Program-made: the position numbers and the translations under genes | The notes under the pieces: model-generated | Told to the model about the DNA's origin: nothing | Database searches by the model: none | What the model saw: only the letters and a program-made list of their open reading frames with translations | Source: JAIQFV01 sp041494885 | GTDB taxonomy: Bacteria; Acidobacteriota; Terriglobia; JAIQFV01 | Assembly: GCA_041494885.1 (NCBI GenBank) | Contig: JBGQBO010000025.1 | Span: 12,220-76,219 of the forward strand | Direction: 5' to 3' | DNA: 64,000 nt | In this document: piece by piece, positions 8,989 to 18,283 of the stretch | Layout of the letters: each line of letters starts with the position of its first letter | Position numbering within the stretch: the first letter of the stretch is position 1

Positions 8989-10125
8989 ATGAAACTCAAA
9001 CTGACGATCCTTCCGGGAGATGGAATAGGCCAGGAAGTCACCGCGGAAGCCTTGAAGGTAGTCCGGGCTATCGGCCAGCGATTCGACCACGCGGTGGAGA
9101 CGCAGTCCGCCCTGATTGGGGGGGCAGCCCTTGATGCCACGGGGGTTCCTCTGCCCGATGAGACCATCAAGGCCTGCGAGGAGTCCGACGCTGTCTTGCT
9201 CGGAGCCATTGGCGGCCCCAAGTGGGACACCAATCCTACAGCGCTGAAACCTGAGAGGGGTCTCTTGGGAATCAGGAAGGCATTGGGAAACTATGCCAAC
9301 CTTCGACCCGCTCGCATCTTCGCCGCTCTCAAGGATGCCTCCACCTTGAAACCCGAAGTCATCGAGGGCGTCGATTTACTGATTGTGCGTGAGTTGACCG
9401 GCGGAATTTATTTTGGAAATCCGCGGGGGTTTGCGGCCCTCGTTGCACCAGACGGGATTCGCTACGACGCCTCCCACAGGGTGACGGAGGTCAAAGACGC
9501 AGTCGTGGCCTTTAATACCGAGATTTACTCGGTTGTGGAAGTCGAGCGAATCATCAAAATGGCTGTCGAATTGGCCCGCTCCCGCCGCCGCAGGATTTGC
9601 TCCGTCGACAAAGCCAATGTCATGGAAAGCTCACAGTTATGGCGCCGCATCGCTTCGGAGATGGCAGTCGCTTCCCCCGATGTGCAGTTCAGCTTCATGT
9701 ATGTGGACAACTGTGCCATGCAATTGGTGGCCAATCCCTCCCAGTTTGACGTGATCGTGACGAGCAACTTGTTTGGCGATATCCTGAGCGATGAAGCAGC
9801 GATGTTGACGGGATCGATTGGCATGCTGCCGTCGGCCTCAGTGGGCGGACGGGTCCCTCTCTATGAACCGGTGCACGGATCGGCACCTGACATTGCGGGT
9901 CGAAACCTGGCCAACCCGTTGGCGGCCATTCTTTCGGTCGCGATGATGTTCCAGTACACCTTCCATCTCTCCGTTGAGGCCCGAACAATCGAGAATGCCG
10001 TCGAATCAGTCTTATTGAAAGGGTTTCGAACGCGGGATCTCTCCAGCTCGCACACCCCCAATATGAGCCTGCTTTCATGCAGCGACATGGGTGATCGAGT
10101 GGTGAGCGGAATATTGCACCGGTGA
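8989..10125 (+). CDS. leuB: 3-isopropylmalate dehydrogenase
   Basis: NAD-dependent oxidation and decarboxylation of 3-isopropylmalate, the last pathway step before transamination. About 378 residues, matching the family. It begins with LTILPGDGIGQEV, has the substrate arginines in the RGLLGIRKAL and RELTGGIYFG regions, and the metal-binding segment with NLFGDILSDEAAM. ATG 8989 is chosen by alignment and a GAGG ribosome site; an ATG at 8941 would place a terminator hairpin inside the gene. It is co-directional with leuC and leuD but may be separately transcribed because of that hairpin. Confidence 0.95.
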   Translation: MKLKLTILPGDGIGQEVTAEALKVVRAIGQRFDHAVETQSALIGGAALDATGVPLPDETIKACEESDAVLLGAIGGPKWDTNPTALKPERGLLGIRKALGNYANLRPARIFAALKDASTLKPEVIEGVDLLIVRELTGGIYFGNPRGFAALVAPDGIRYDASHRVTEVKDAVVAFNTEIYSVVEVERIIKMAVELARSRRRRICSVDKANVMESSQLWRRIASEMAVASPDVQFSFMYVDNCAMQLVANPSQFDVIVTSNLFGDILSDEAAMLTGSIGMLPSASVGGRVPLYEPVHGSAPDIAGRNLANPLAAILSVAMMFQYTFHLSVEARTIENAVESVLLKGFRTRDLSSSHTPNMSLLSCSDMGDRVVSGILHR

Positions 10126-10309
10126 AACCTTCGCTTCACTCCGCTTCCATCGAAACAAGTTCTCTATGCTTCTTCCCTCCTCCAAGATGAATCTTCCGGA
10201 CGGCCAGCCGGCATAAGAAGGAAACCTCGTTCCATCATTTGTCAACGGTCTCTTCTTGAGATCGGCACCCGGCATCCCCCTCCTTAAACGTGCGGGTCCT
10301 GCCAATCGT

Positions 10310-12175
10310 CTATTTCGGGGGAAATTCTTTTTCGTTCAGCCAGTTCAGGAACATCTTTTGTTGTTCTCCGCCCGCTTCCTTCTCCGCTCCAATCGAGTAG
10401 GTGATCTTTTCCTCCCTGCCGATCTGGACGGGGACCGTCAAAAGGCGATCTCCACGAAAAAGGGTGAACCTGAGGGTATCGCCAATTTTCATCTCTTTGA
10501 TTCGATCGTTGAATAGACCCGGGTCGATCTTCTCATCATTCCAGGCCAGTAGAACATCATTGACATCCAAACCCGCATCCCAGGCGGGCGTTCCGGTTCG
10601 CACACTGGAAACGCGGAGCTGATTCTCCTCGGTGCGGGTGCCAAATCCCAGGTAAGGGGCCGGCTTGTCCTTCTTTTCCTCCAGCGTGAGACCGGCATAA
10701 TGCAGAAAACGAATCCAGGGAATCTCCGCGACTCCTCGCATATACTGGTCGAAGAATGGATTGAAGCTTGGATCCGTCGCACCGCCCTCTTTGGCAACCA
10801 GTTCGACAGCATCCTGAAATCCCCGCGTATCCTCGAACCCGGGTTGCGGGAGCCCGTACGTTTTCAACAGGTATCGGAACACGTCATCGAGCGTCCGCCG
10901 ATTCCCGGTGCGGGCTCTCAACTCCAAATCCAGCACCAGCCCCAGCAATTCGCCCTTGTTGTAATAATCAATGGCCGTGTTGGAGGAGTTATCACTGCTG
11001 TACCAGGTTTGCCAACTCGCCGTTTCAGCACTCATCAGGTGCCGGCCGGGATTGTTCTGAAGCGTTGTAATCTGGGTGGCCAGATACTCCAGGTAATCCT
11101 TCGGGGACCACAGGCCGGAGCGCTTCAAGAGCAGCGCACCAAAGTAGCTGGTCATTCCTTCGGAGACATAAAGATCACGAGTATATTGTTCTTTCGAGTA
11201 ATCAAACGGGCCAAGCACTTTGGGCCGGATGCGCTTCACATTCCAGAGGTGAAAAAACTCGTGTTCACAGACGAAAAGGAATCTCCGGTATTCGACAGGA
11301 TTTGTGAAGAGGTATTTTCCGGCAGAGATGGAAGTCGAGTTCAGATGCTCCAATCCCCCGCTCCCCTTCGCGCCCGGGCGCAGATGAAAGAAAAATGTGT
11401 AATCGGAGTAGGGCGCTCCTCCGAACAGATCAACTGCCGAGGCCACGACCCGCTTGAGGTCCTCGACGAGCTTGTTTGGATCGTAATTGCCATTTCCGTG
11501 GACCACGGCGTGATAGGGAACCTTCTGGTACTCAAAATCATACTCCTTCGCCTCCGCAGTGATCTCGGCGGGCGCATCCACAAATGCATCATAGCTTTCC
11601 GCCATGAAGACGTTGGTTTGCAGAGTCTTCGGCAGGGCGATGTAGATTCGCCACCCCGGGGGCGCATCGATAGTAAGCTTGACGGGACCCTCGACCGGAT
11701 AGGGATTCTTACCGATGACGTACATGAACAGGCTTGTTCCCGTAAAGCTCGCGTGAAACGTATCGAGCTGGGCCATGCTGAAGCCCATCCCGCCGGACGG
11801 AGAGCCCGAAGGTCCTGCATAGTACTTGTAGTGCACGCTGACTGACCGATCCATTCCCCGATAGATCCGCCACGTTTGTTTGTCCAGTTTTTCGAACCTC
11901 AACACCGAGCCGTGACTGTCGTTGGGAGAGAACTCCTGCACGTTCTTGCCAAAATTGCCCACGAAGTATGCGCCCGGCGACCATGCCGGCATAGCGACGT
12001 CGACAAAAGGCGCCTCGACCCCTTCGAGCTGGACAGTCACCTCGTAGAGATGGCTCGAGGGCTTGGGCATGGCCAGGAAGTACGACACCTGAGGAGCACC
12101 GGCCGCAGGGGAGGATAAGCAAAGGATGGCCGGCAGGAGGACGATCAGAAAAGCCTGCGCTCTACGGATTTTCAC
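10310..12175 (-). CDS. Exported M61-family (glycyl) aminopeptidase with PDZ domain
   Basis: Zinc metallopeptidase expected outside the inner membrane. From GTG 12175 it has about 621 residues: a signal peptide (about 1-27, ending near SSPAAGA), an N-terminal M61 beta domain, the catalytic HEFFH of HEFFHLWNVKR with the downstream glutamate in VSEGMTSYFG, and a C-terminal PDZ domain (about 510-590). GTG 12175 is supported by AAGGAG 7 bases upstream and by the signal peptide that starts there. The frame stays open 68 codons further upstream, but that part does not look like protein. The neighbouring MBL gene is divergent. Confidence 0.88.
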   Translation of the reverse strand: MKIRRAQAFLIVLLPAILCLSSPAAGAPQVSYFLAMPKPSSHLYEVTVQLEGVEAPFVDVAMPAWSPGAYFVGNFGKNVQEFSPNDSHGSVLRFEKLDKQTWRIYRGMDRSVSVHYKYYAGPSGSPSGGMGFSMAQLDTFHASFTGTSLFMYVIGKNPYPVEGPVKLTIDAPPGWRIYIALPKTLQTNVFMAESYDAFVDAPAEITAEAKEYDFEYQKVPYHAVVHGNGNYDPNKLVEDLKRVVASAVDLFGGAPYSDYTFFFHLRPGAKGSGGLEHLNSTSISAGKYLFTNPVEYRRFLFVCEHEFFHLWNVKRIRPKVLGPFDYSKEQYTRDLYVSEGMTSYFGALLLKRSGLWSPKDYLEYLATQITTLQNNPGRHLMSAETASWQTWYSSDNSSNTAIDYYNKGELLGLVLDLELRARTGNRRTLDDVFRYLLKTYGLPQPGFEDTRGFQDAVELVAKEGGATDPSFNPFFDQYMRGVAEIPWIRFLHYAGLTLEEKKDKPAPYLGFGTRTEENQLRVSSVRTGTPAWDAGLDVNDVLLAWNDEKIDPGLFNDRIKEMKIGDTLRFTLFRGDRLLTVPVQIGREEKITYSIGAEKEAGGEQQKMFLNWLNEKEFPPK

Positions 12176-12452
12176 GGAGTATCTCCTTAAAAATTTGTTG
12201 GACTCGATGTGTGAAAAACAACGATCTTGTTGTAAGCTATCTTCGCTCAAATAAGCCAGTTGTTCTTGTGAAGTGTCCCGGGTCGCTGTGATATTTCTCT
12301 CGCCGGGCTGTTTTGTCAAGGAGTTCGCACACCCGAGCCCGAGAACGAGTTCGCCCTGAAGAAACACATAGGCTCGCAAATACAGCGATTGTGCCGGAAG
12401 GTTGCGACGTGCCCCATGATTGGATCAAAAAAATTCCAAGGAGATTACCCGG

Positions 12453-13517
12453 ATGAAAAGATTTCTTGTGTGGTTCCTATTGATGTTGGGTCTGGTCATA
12501 GCCACTGGCAATGAAGCGGCACTCTTCGCTTCGCAATATTTCGAGATCGAGAAGGTCGCCGAAGGGGTCTACGCCGCCATTGGCAAGCCCGGTGTTTTTT
12601 GCAACGGTGCGTTCATCGTCACGGAGGACGGAGTCGTCGTGGTCGACACTCACCTTCGCCCCTCCTGGGCCCGCGATTTGATTTCGGAAATCAAGAAGAC
12701 GACGGACCAGCCGATCCGCTATGTGATCAATACGCACTGGCACAACGATCACACCCAGGGGAATCAGGCCTATGTGGAATCGTTCCCGAAGAACGTCGAA
12801 TTCATCTCCCAACACAGCACGCGGGATGACATCCTCCACCTCGCGATCCCATCGGTCAAACAGTCTCTCGAAAAGGATGTCCCGGAGGCGATTCAACGGC
12901 TTCAGGAAACCCTCAACTCTGGCAAATCGCCGGACGGCTCCGCGCTGACGGAGGAACGCCGGACGCAGGTTCAGGATCAACTGGACTCCCAGAAGGGCTA
13001 CCTCGAAGAGCTCAAGACCATGACCATCGTTGTACCCAACATGACCTTCGAGCGGAGTTTGATCTTGCATAAACATGACAAGGAGGTTCGAATCCTCTAT
13101 CTTGGGTTGGGTCATACGCGAGGGGATATTGTGGTCTACCTGCCAAAGGAAAAAGTTTTGATCTCCGGAGATCTGTTAACGGGTGGACCGCCGTTCATGC
13201 GTGATGCCTATCCCTCAAAGTGGGCCCCCACATTGGAGCAGGTCGGAAAACTGGATTTTACAAGCGTCATTCCGGGCCATGGACCGGTTCAGAAGGGGAA
13301 GGATCACTTGCAGATGGAGGTGCGGTACATCAGCGACTTGGTGACCGCGGTGTCCAATCAAATCAAGAAAGGGTCCTCGTTGGAGGAGACAAAGAAGGCC
13401 GTCACTGAGCTTCTGGTCCCCAAGTACGCGAAGGAGTATGGAACAACTCTGAAGAATGCTGTCACAGGCAACATTGAACGGACATATCTCGAGGCGAAAG
13501 GTGAATTGAAGGAGTAG
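12453..13517 (+). CDS. Exported metallo-beta-lactamase-fold hydrolase
   Basis: About 354 residues with a cleavable signal peptide (about 1-27). The metal-binding THWHNDHTQGN motif, LGLGHTRGDIVVY, GDLLTGG and PGHGPV make a complete MBL-fold metal site. A helical insertion (about 135-185) lies between the metal motifs. ATG 12453 has AAGGAG 9 bases upstream; an ATG 33 bases earlier lacks a site. The subfamily resembles quinoprotein-relay or SoxH-like hydrolases rather than a true lactamase. The substrate cannot be read from the sequence. No operon partner. Confidence 0.85.
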   Translation: MKRFLVWFLLMLGLVIATGNEAALFASQYFEIEKVAEGVYAAIGKPGVFCNGAFIVTEDGVVVVDTHLRPSWARDLISEIKKTTDQPIRYVINTHWHNDHTQGNQAYVESFPKNVEFISQHSTRDDILHLAIPSVKQSLEKDVPEAIQRLQETLNSGKSPDGSALTEERRTQVQDQLDSQKGYLEELKTMTIVVPNMTFERSLILHKHDKEVRILYLGLGHTRGDIVVYLPKEKVLISGDLLTGGPPFMRDAYPSKWAPTLEQVGKLDFTSVIPGHGPVQKGKDHLQMEVRYISDLVTAVSNQIKKGSSLEETKKAVTELLVPKYAKEYGTTLKNAVTGNIERTYLEAKGELKE

Positions 13518-13702
13518 CCATGGAGCAACATGGCTGTGGAGATGGAAAGCAGTCGGAAAAATCCAACGGGAGGGATCGTTCCGGGGTTTCAGCGGCGAGG
13601 GTCCGGCAATCAGGGATTCGCTCAACAACAGTTCTTGTCGAGGGACGTCTCTGCGACTTACCACCCGATTCCAAAGACCGAAGCTGATGGCTGCTAGCCA
13701 CA

Positions 13703-13757
13703 AAAAAGAAGAGGATTGCAAAGCCTGCTCACCGAAGCCATTGGCCCTGCAATCCTC
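13703..13757 (-). terminator. Intrinsic terminator of the HU gene
   Basis: On the minus strand, 27 bases past the HU stop, GAGGATTGCA (13748-13757) pairs with TGCAATCCTC (13711-13720) across a 27-base loop. The stem is followed by TTCTTTTTTG. A long but well-paired terminator with a strong T-tract. Confidence 0.75.
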
Positions 13758-13783
13758 TCGAAAGGATTTACCGATGAATCGAA

Positions 13784-14083
13784 CTACTTCTTCTTGGGAG
13801 GAACCACCGCGTCCTTGGCCGCCTTGGCCACGCGGAACTTCACCACGGTCTTTGCGGGGATCTTGATCGCTTCGCCCGTAGCGGGATTGCGCCCCATCCG
13901 AGCCTTCCGATTGACCTTGACCAGTTTTCCAAGACCCGGAATCACAAATTGCCCGGCTTTCTTGGTTTCATTCACTGCCAATGCTGCCAGTTCCTCGACT
14001 CCTAAGGCCGCTTGTTTCTTGGTTACACCCAGCTTCCCTGCCAGGTGCGCCACCGTCTGCGACTTCGTCATCACTTTCGCCAT
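13784..14083 (-). CDS. hup: HU-family DNA-binding protein
   Basis: Nucleoid protein, 99 residues. The family core is complete: N-terminal helices (MTKSQTVAHLAGKLGVTKKQ), the GLGKLVKVNRKARMGRNPATG beta-arm region that contacts DNA, and a KIPAKTVVKFRVAKAAKDAV C-terminal strand and helix. A proline-lysine tail ends the protein. A GGAGGAG ribosome site lies about 5 bases before ATG 14083. It has its own promoter and terminator, so it is monocistronic. HU versus IHF is settled as HU by the lack of IHF subunit features, but not firmly. Confidence 0.95.
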   Translation of the reverse strand: MAKVMTKSQTVAHLAGKLGVTKKQAALGVEELAALAVNETKKAGQFVIPGLGKLVKVNRKARMGRNPATGEAIKIPAKTVVKFRVAKAAKDAVVPPKKK

Positions 14084-14159
14084 ACTTCTCCTCCTTTAAC
14101 AATTGGGTTTGGTTTAGACCAGCAAATGACCTAGTGCAATTTCGCTTCGTATTAATCGA

Positions 14160-14188
14160 GTTAAAATCAATACTGCGCTTTCTGTCAA
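14160..14188 (-). promoter_or_regulatory. Probable promoter of the HU gene
   Basis: On the minus strand, TTGACA (14188-14183) is followed after 17 bases by TTTAAC (14165-14160), about 75 bases before the HU start. The -35 box is perfect and the -10 box weak. Confidence 0.5.
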
Positions 14189-14257
14189 GTGGAATTTTAG
14201 GGAATACGAACTATTTCATCGGCCCCGGATGCCTGCCGAACCCATGAATGGGGAGGG

Positions 14258-15547
14258 TCAGGAAGCGACGAATTTACTTGACTTCTCCCCGCGGAGAAGA
14301 TCGTCGTAAGTTTCACGCTGGCGAACGATCCGAGCCTCCTTCCCCCGAACCAGAACTTCTGGGCAGCGAGGGTGCGAATTATAATGGGACGCCAGCGCAA
14401 ATCCATAGGCGCCCACGTCCCGGATCACAAGCAGATCCCCTGCGGCGACCTTGTCCATGCGGCGATGGCGCGCGAAGAAATCTCCTGTCTCACAGATGGG
14501 CCCCACCACGTCGACCGGCGCTTTCCCGGGCCGGGGGTTCCGGCGGGCGGGCAGAATCTGGTGATGGGCATGGTAAAGCGTTGGCCGGATCAGGTCATTC
14601 ATCCCTGCATCCACGATGACAAATCGCTTGCGTCCGTTGCGCTTGGTGAAGAGAACGCGCGTGAGCAAGACGCCTGCGCGTCCGACCAGCCAGCGTCCGG
14701 GCTCAAAGATCAATTCGCATCCGAGGGGGACCAGAACCGGCAGCATTCCGCGCGCCAAATCTTCGGGGGAGGGCCCTGTCTCCTCTTGATAGGAGATTCC
14801 CAACCCGCCTCCAAGATCAAGCGTGGAAATTTCAAATCCAGCGTGACGCAAGGACCTGACGTGCCGGGCCAGGATTCTCGCGACCTCGACAAAAGGTTCC
14901 GCTGCCAGGATTTGAGAGCCAATATGACAACCCAAGCCTTTTAGGCGCACCTTTTTGAGCGATCGGGAAAAACGGAAAATTCCTGGAACGAGGCGGGTAT
15001 CAATTCCGAACTTATGGTCCCGCAAGCCGGTCGCAATATAGGGGTGAGTTTTAGGATCAACGTTGGGATTGACTCGAAGCGAGACACGGGGGGAACGGTT
15101 CAGGACGCGAGCACGAGCTTCAAGCAATCTCAATTCCTCCACCGATTCTGCATTGAACTGCCCGACCCGGCAACCCAAGGCATAATCGATTTCCTCGACG
15201 GTCTTGCCCACCCCCGAAAAGACGATCGCCTCCGGGGCGGCTCCGGCCTTGATCACCCGGAATAATTCTCCACCTGAAACAATGTCAAAGCCGCTCTTGA
15301 GGCGGCGAAACAGCTTCAAGACCTCAAGATTCGAATTGGCCTTAATCGCGTAACACACCTTGTGGGGAACCGTGGAGAAGGCGCCATCAAACATCTTGAA
15401 ACGGGCGACCATGTCCTCAGCGCTGTACACGTAACAGGGGGTGCCAACCTTCCTGGCGAGGGGCGCGAGTGGCATCCCGCTGAGGTGGAGTTGGCCCCGA
15501 ATGTACTGGAGAGGGTGAGGTGAATGAACGGGTTTAGCGTTTGACAA
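14258..15547 (-). CDS. lysA: Diaminopimelate decarboxylase
   Basis: PLP enzyme making L-lysine from meso-diaminopimelate. 429 residues, typical. The PLP lysine is Lys69 in YAIKAN. The glycine-rich LDLGGGLGISY loop, the EPGRWLV motif and CETGDFFA with the active-site cysteine are all present. It is divergent from mutS2 with only 78 bases between starts, which hold a T/A-rich promoter-like stretch. No other lysine gene is adjacent. An ornithine decarboxylase of the same fold is unlikely given the length and GDFFA motif. Confidence 0.95.
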   Translation of the reverse strand: MSNAKPVHSPHPLQYIRGQLHLSGMPLAPLARKVGTPCYVYSAEDMVARFKMFDGAFSTVPHKVCYAIKANSNLEVLKLFRRLKSGFDIVSGGELFRVIKAGAAPEAIVFSGVGKTVEEIDYALGCRVGQFNAESVEELRLLEARARVLNRSPRVSLRVNPNVDPKTHPYIATGLRDHKFGIDTRLVPGIFRFSRSLKKVRLKGLGCHIGSQILAAEPFVEVARILARHVRSLRHAGFEISTLDLGGGLGISYQEETGPSPEDLARGMLPVLVPLGCELIFEPGRWLVGRAGVLLTRVLFTKRNGRKRFVIVDAGMNDLIRPTLYHAHHQILPARRNPRPGKAPVDVVGPICETGDFFARHRRMDKVAAGDLLVIRDVGAYGFALASHYNSHPRCPEVLVRGKEARIVRQRETYDDLLRGEKSSKFVAS

Positions 15548-15625
15548 TTTTGGGTGCAGAGGGATATATTAAAATGTTTTGATTCTTAGCAGTTTAGAGC
15601 GGAGCAACAGGCCCGCCCGGGTGGA

Positions 15626-18037
15626 ATGAAATCTTCCAATCTCCAAGCCCTAGAGTATGAAGGCTTGCTGGCAATCGTGAGTCGCTATCTGACTTCCACC
15701 CTGGCACGCGAGCGCCATCCCCTCCTTGAGCCCCAATCCGATCGGGAACTTCTCCAACGGGAGATCCGGCTGACGTCGGAGCTGAAGCAGTTTCTTTCGG
15801 AGGGAAACCGTTTCGATTTCAGCGAACTGAACCAGATCTCGGAGATCCTTGCCCAGTTATCAATCATAGCCTCCGTGCTGGAATCCCTACAGATCGTCGA
15901 ACTCGAGAAGTTGATTGTCGCTGCCAACCGGACCCGGGCCACGCTCTCACGCGCGAAGGAGCTTTTCCCATCGATGGGCCAACTGGGCGAGACGCTGGCC
16001 GACCTGCGCTCGCTCGAGAAGCTGCTTAAGGGGAAGATCCTCCCTAACGGTGAACTGGCGGATGATGCGAGTCCAGCGCTCGATTCTATACGGAAATCGA
16101 TTCAAAAAGTAAACGAAAAAATTCAGCACACACTCTCCAAGCTCGTCGAGAAGGAGTCAAGGCACGCCTCGATACAGGACGAGGTGATTACGATCCGAAA
16201 TGAGCGGTTTGTCATCCCGGTCCGCATTGAGCAACGGAAACAGGTTCCCGGTGTTTTTCACGGGACCAGTTCCAGCGGGGCAACGGTATACATTGAACCG
16301 TTTGCCGTGGTCGACCTGAATAATGACCTGGCGGCTCTGCGCGAAGCCGAATTTCGCGAGGTGCAACGAATTCTCGCCGCCCTCTCCGATCAGCTGCGAG
16401 GGTCGCTGGGGGAGTTGCAGAAATCGGCTTCGACCATCGCCAAACTGGATACGAGCCAGGCGAAGGCAAGATTCTCAATTGAATTCGACTGTTGCGAGCC
16501 CGAATTGAACACGGAGGGAAAATTGACACTGGAGGGGGTGCGCCATCCCCTTCTGGAGGACACGCTTCGCCGTCAGGACAAGCCGGTTGTCCCCATTTCA
16601 ATCCATCTGAACCGGGGCAGGAATCTCCTGGTGATTAGCGGCCCCAACACGGGTGGAAAGACGATCGCCCTGAAAACCATTGGGGTGGCGGCATTGATGG
16701 CGCAGTCGGGGATGCATGTGGCAGCTGATCGGGCGGCGCTTCCCGTGTTTCATGCCGTCCTGGCTGACATCGGAGATCGCCAGTCCATCCAGGACAGCTT
16801 GAGCACTTTTGCCTCACACATCACGAATATCCGTTCCATGGCAGGAGCGGTCAAGGCGACAGACCTGGTGTTGATCGACGAAATCGGGACAGGCACCGAC
16901 CCCGTCGAAGGAGAGGCCCTCGCCACCGCCATGGCCGAGTTTTTCAGAAAATCCGGCGCCTTTGCGATTATTACCACACATTTTTCCGGGTTGAAGATCT
17001 ACGCGAGCCAGGCGGAAGGCGCAGTAAACGCCTCGGTGGAATTTGACGAAGCGACGTTGCGCCCCACCTACCGCTTGATTGGGGGGGTGGCCGGGGCCTC
17101 CAGCGGAATCGAGATCGCGGCCCGACTGGGCCTGCAACAGGAAATTGTCTCAGAGGCGCGCAGTCATCTTTCCGAAGCCCAGACATCGATGATTGAGTTT
17201 TTGAACCAATTGAAGAAGGAAAAGGAACATTACGAGATCGAGCAGGGACGGCTGCGTGTGGAAGTCGAAGGCATGCAGCGGGAGCGCGAGAAGCAAAAAG
17301 AAGACATGGCCCGGCAATGGAATGCAAAAGCGGCTGGCATGGATCGCCGTTTTGCAGCTTTTTTGTCGCAGCTGGAAGCCCGTACTCAAAAATCGCTGGA
17401 CGCCATTCACGAGTCGGCAGCGCGGATGCGCGCGAAGCGGGAATTGGAACAGGATTTCAAACGCCTCAAGGACCGGGCAACCGCTCAATTGAATGCGGTG
17501 CTCACCGAAGAGGGTCCCGTTCCGACAGAGCTGGTCGCCGAGGAGGTCGATTTATCCTCGCATGTGTTCCGGGTCGGCGAGACGGTGAAAGTGCGCAGAT
17601 TTAATAAAGAGGCCTTGATTCACCGGATCGACCCCGATGGCGCGGCAGAGGTGCTAGTGGGAAGCTTCAAGATGAAGGTGTCCCTGAGCGACTGCCGGCC
17701 GGTCGGTCTCCAATCCGACCTACCGAAGGTGAATCCCCTGACTGAGCTGGCCAGCGGTGATCCGAAATTGAAAATTGAGGCACAGCCCGCGGCCACTTCG
17801 GAACTTAACGTGATTGGGTGCTCCGTCGAGGAAGCCCTGAATTGTGCGGACAAGTTCCTGGACCAGGCTTTTCTGGCGGAGGCAGCTCGAGTGCGGATCA
17901 TTCACGGCACGGGAATGGGGGTCTTGCGTCGATCGCTTGCAGAAATGTTTTCAAAACATCCTCAAGTCGATCGATTCTATCCGGCCCCCCGTGAACAAGG
18001 TGGAAACGGTGTGACCATCGTTGAATTGAAGGTGTGA
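15626..18037 (+). CDS. mutS2: MutS2 (RqcU-type) ATPase with Smr domain
   Basis: 803 residues. MutS2 lacks the mismatch-reading domain. It suppresses recombination in some bacteria and, in others, splits collided ribosomes. The Walker A GPNTGGKT is at residues 339-346, Walker B is LIDEIGTGTDP, a long coiled region lies at about 510-640, and a C-terminal Smr endonuclease domain covers about 725-803 with HGTGMGVLR. Domain order and length match the family. The stop is followed at once by a 7-nt-repeat cassette, then dnaG and rpoD. Confidence 0.95.
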   Translation: MKSSNLQALEYEGLLAIVSRYLTSTLARERHPLLEPQSDRELLQREIRLTSELKQFLSEGNRFDFSELNQISEILAQLSIIASVLESLQIVELEKLIVAANRTRATLSRAKELFPSMGQLGETLADLRSLEKLLKGKILPNGELADDASPALDSIRKSIQKVNEKIQHTLSKLVEKESRHASIQDEVITIRNERFVIPVRIEQRKQVPGVFHGTSSSGATVYIEPFAVVDLNNDLAALREAEFREVQRILAALSDQLRGSLGELQKSASTIAKLDTSQAKARFSIEFDCCEPELNTEGKLTLEGVRHPLLEDTLRRQDKPVVPISIHLNRGRNLLVISGPNTGGKTIALKTIGVAALMAQSGMHVAADRAALPVFHAVLADIGDRQSIQDSLSTFASHITNIRSMAGAVKATDLVLIDEIGTGTDPVEGEALATAMAEFFRKSGAFAIITTHFSGLKIYASQAEGAVNASVEFDEATLRPTYRLIGGVAGASSGIEIAARLGLQQEIVSEARSHLSEAQTSMIEFLNQLKKEKEHYEIEQGRLRVEVEGMQREREKQKEDMARQWNAKAAGMDRRFAAFLSQLEARTQKSLDAIHESAARMRAKRELEQDFKRLKDRATAQLNAVLTEEGPVPTELVAEEVDLSSHVFRVGETVKVRRFNKEALIHRIDPDGAAEVLVGSFKMKVSLSDCRPVGLQSDLPKVNPLTELASGDPKLKIEAQPAATSELNVIGCSVEEALNCADKFLDQAFLAEAARVRIIHGTGMGVLRRSLAEMFSKHPQVDRFYPAPREQGGNGVTIVELKV

Positions 18038-18045
18038 AGGGGGCA

Positions 18046-18279
18046 CTTTCAGCGGTCAGCTATCAGCCATCAGCTTTCAGCCGTCAGTTCTCAGCGATTA
18101 GCTCCCAGTGTTCCTTTGGGATCAGGAGTTTTCGGACTGGCTCATGAAGCATCATTACCATGGCATAGTTCCAACTCATCGAAACGCAGCTGAACCTCGC
18201 ACGCGGCTAGGTGAAAGCTGATGGCTGATTGCTGAAAGCTGACCGCTGAAAGCTGATGGCTGATTGCTGAAAGCTGATT
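18046..18279. repeat. Inverted 7-nt-repeat cassette between mutS2 and dnaG
   Basis: Left array 18046-18107 has TTTCAGC, GGTCAGC, TATCAGC, CATCAGC and similar 7-mers. Right array 18211-18279 has their complements (GCTGAAA, GCTGATG, GCTGATT, GCTGACC). About 100 bases of unique core lie between, unlike the core of the leuC-leuD copy although the 7-mers are the same. The right array ends 4 bases before the dnaG ATG and occupies its ribosome-binding region. Confidence 0.85.
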
Positions 18280-18283
18280 TCCC

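Noticed and set aside
12176..12379. 68-codon N-terminal extension of the M61 peptidase
   Set aside because: A signal peptide and AAGGAG ribosome site mark GTG 12175; the upstream codons look non-coding.
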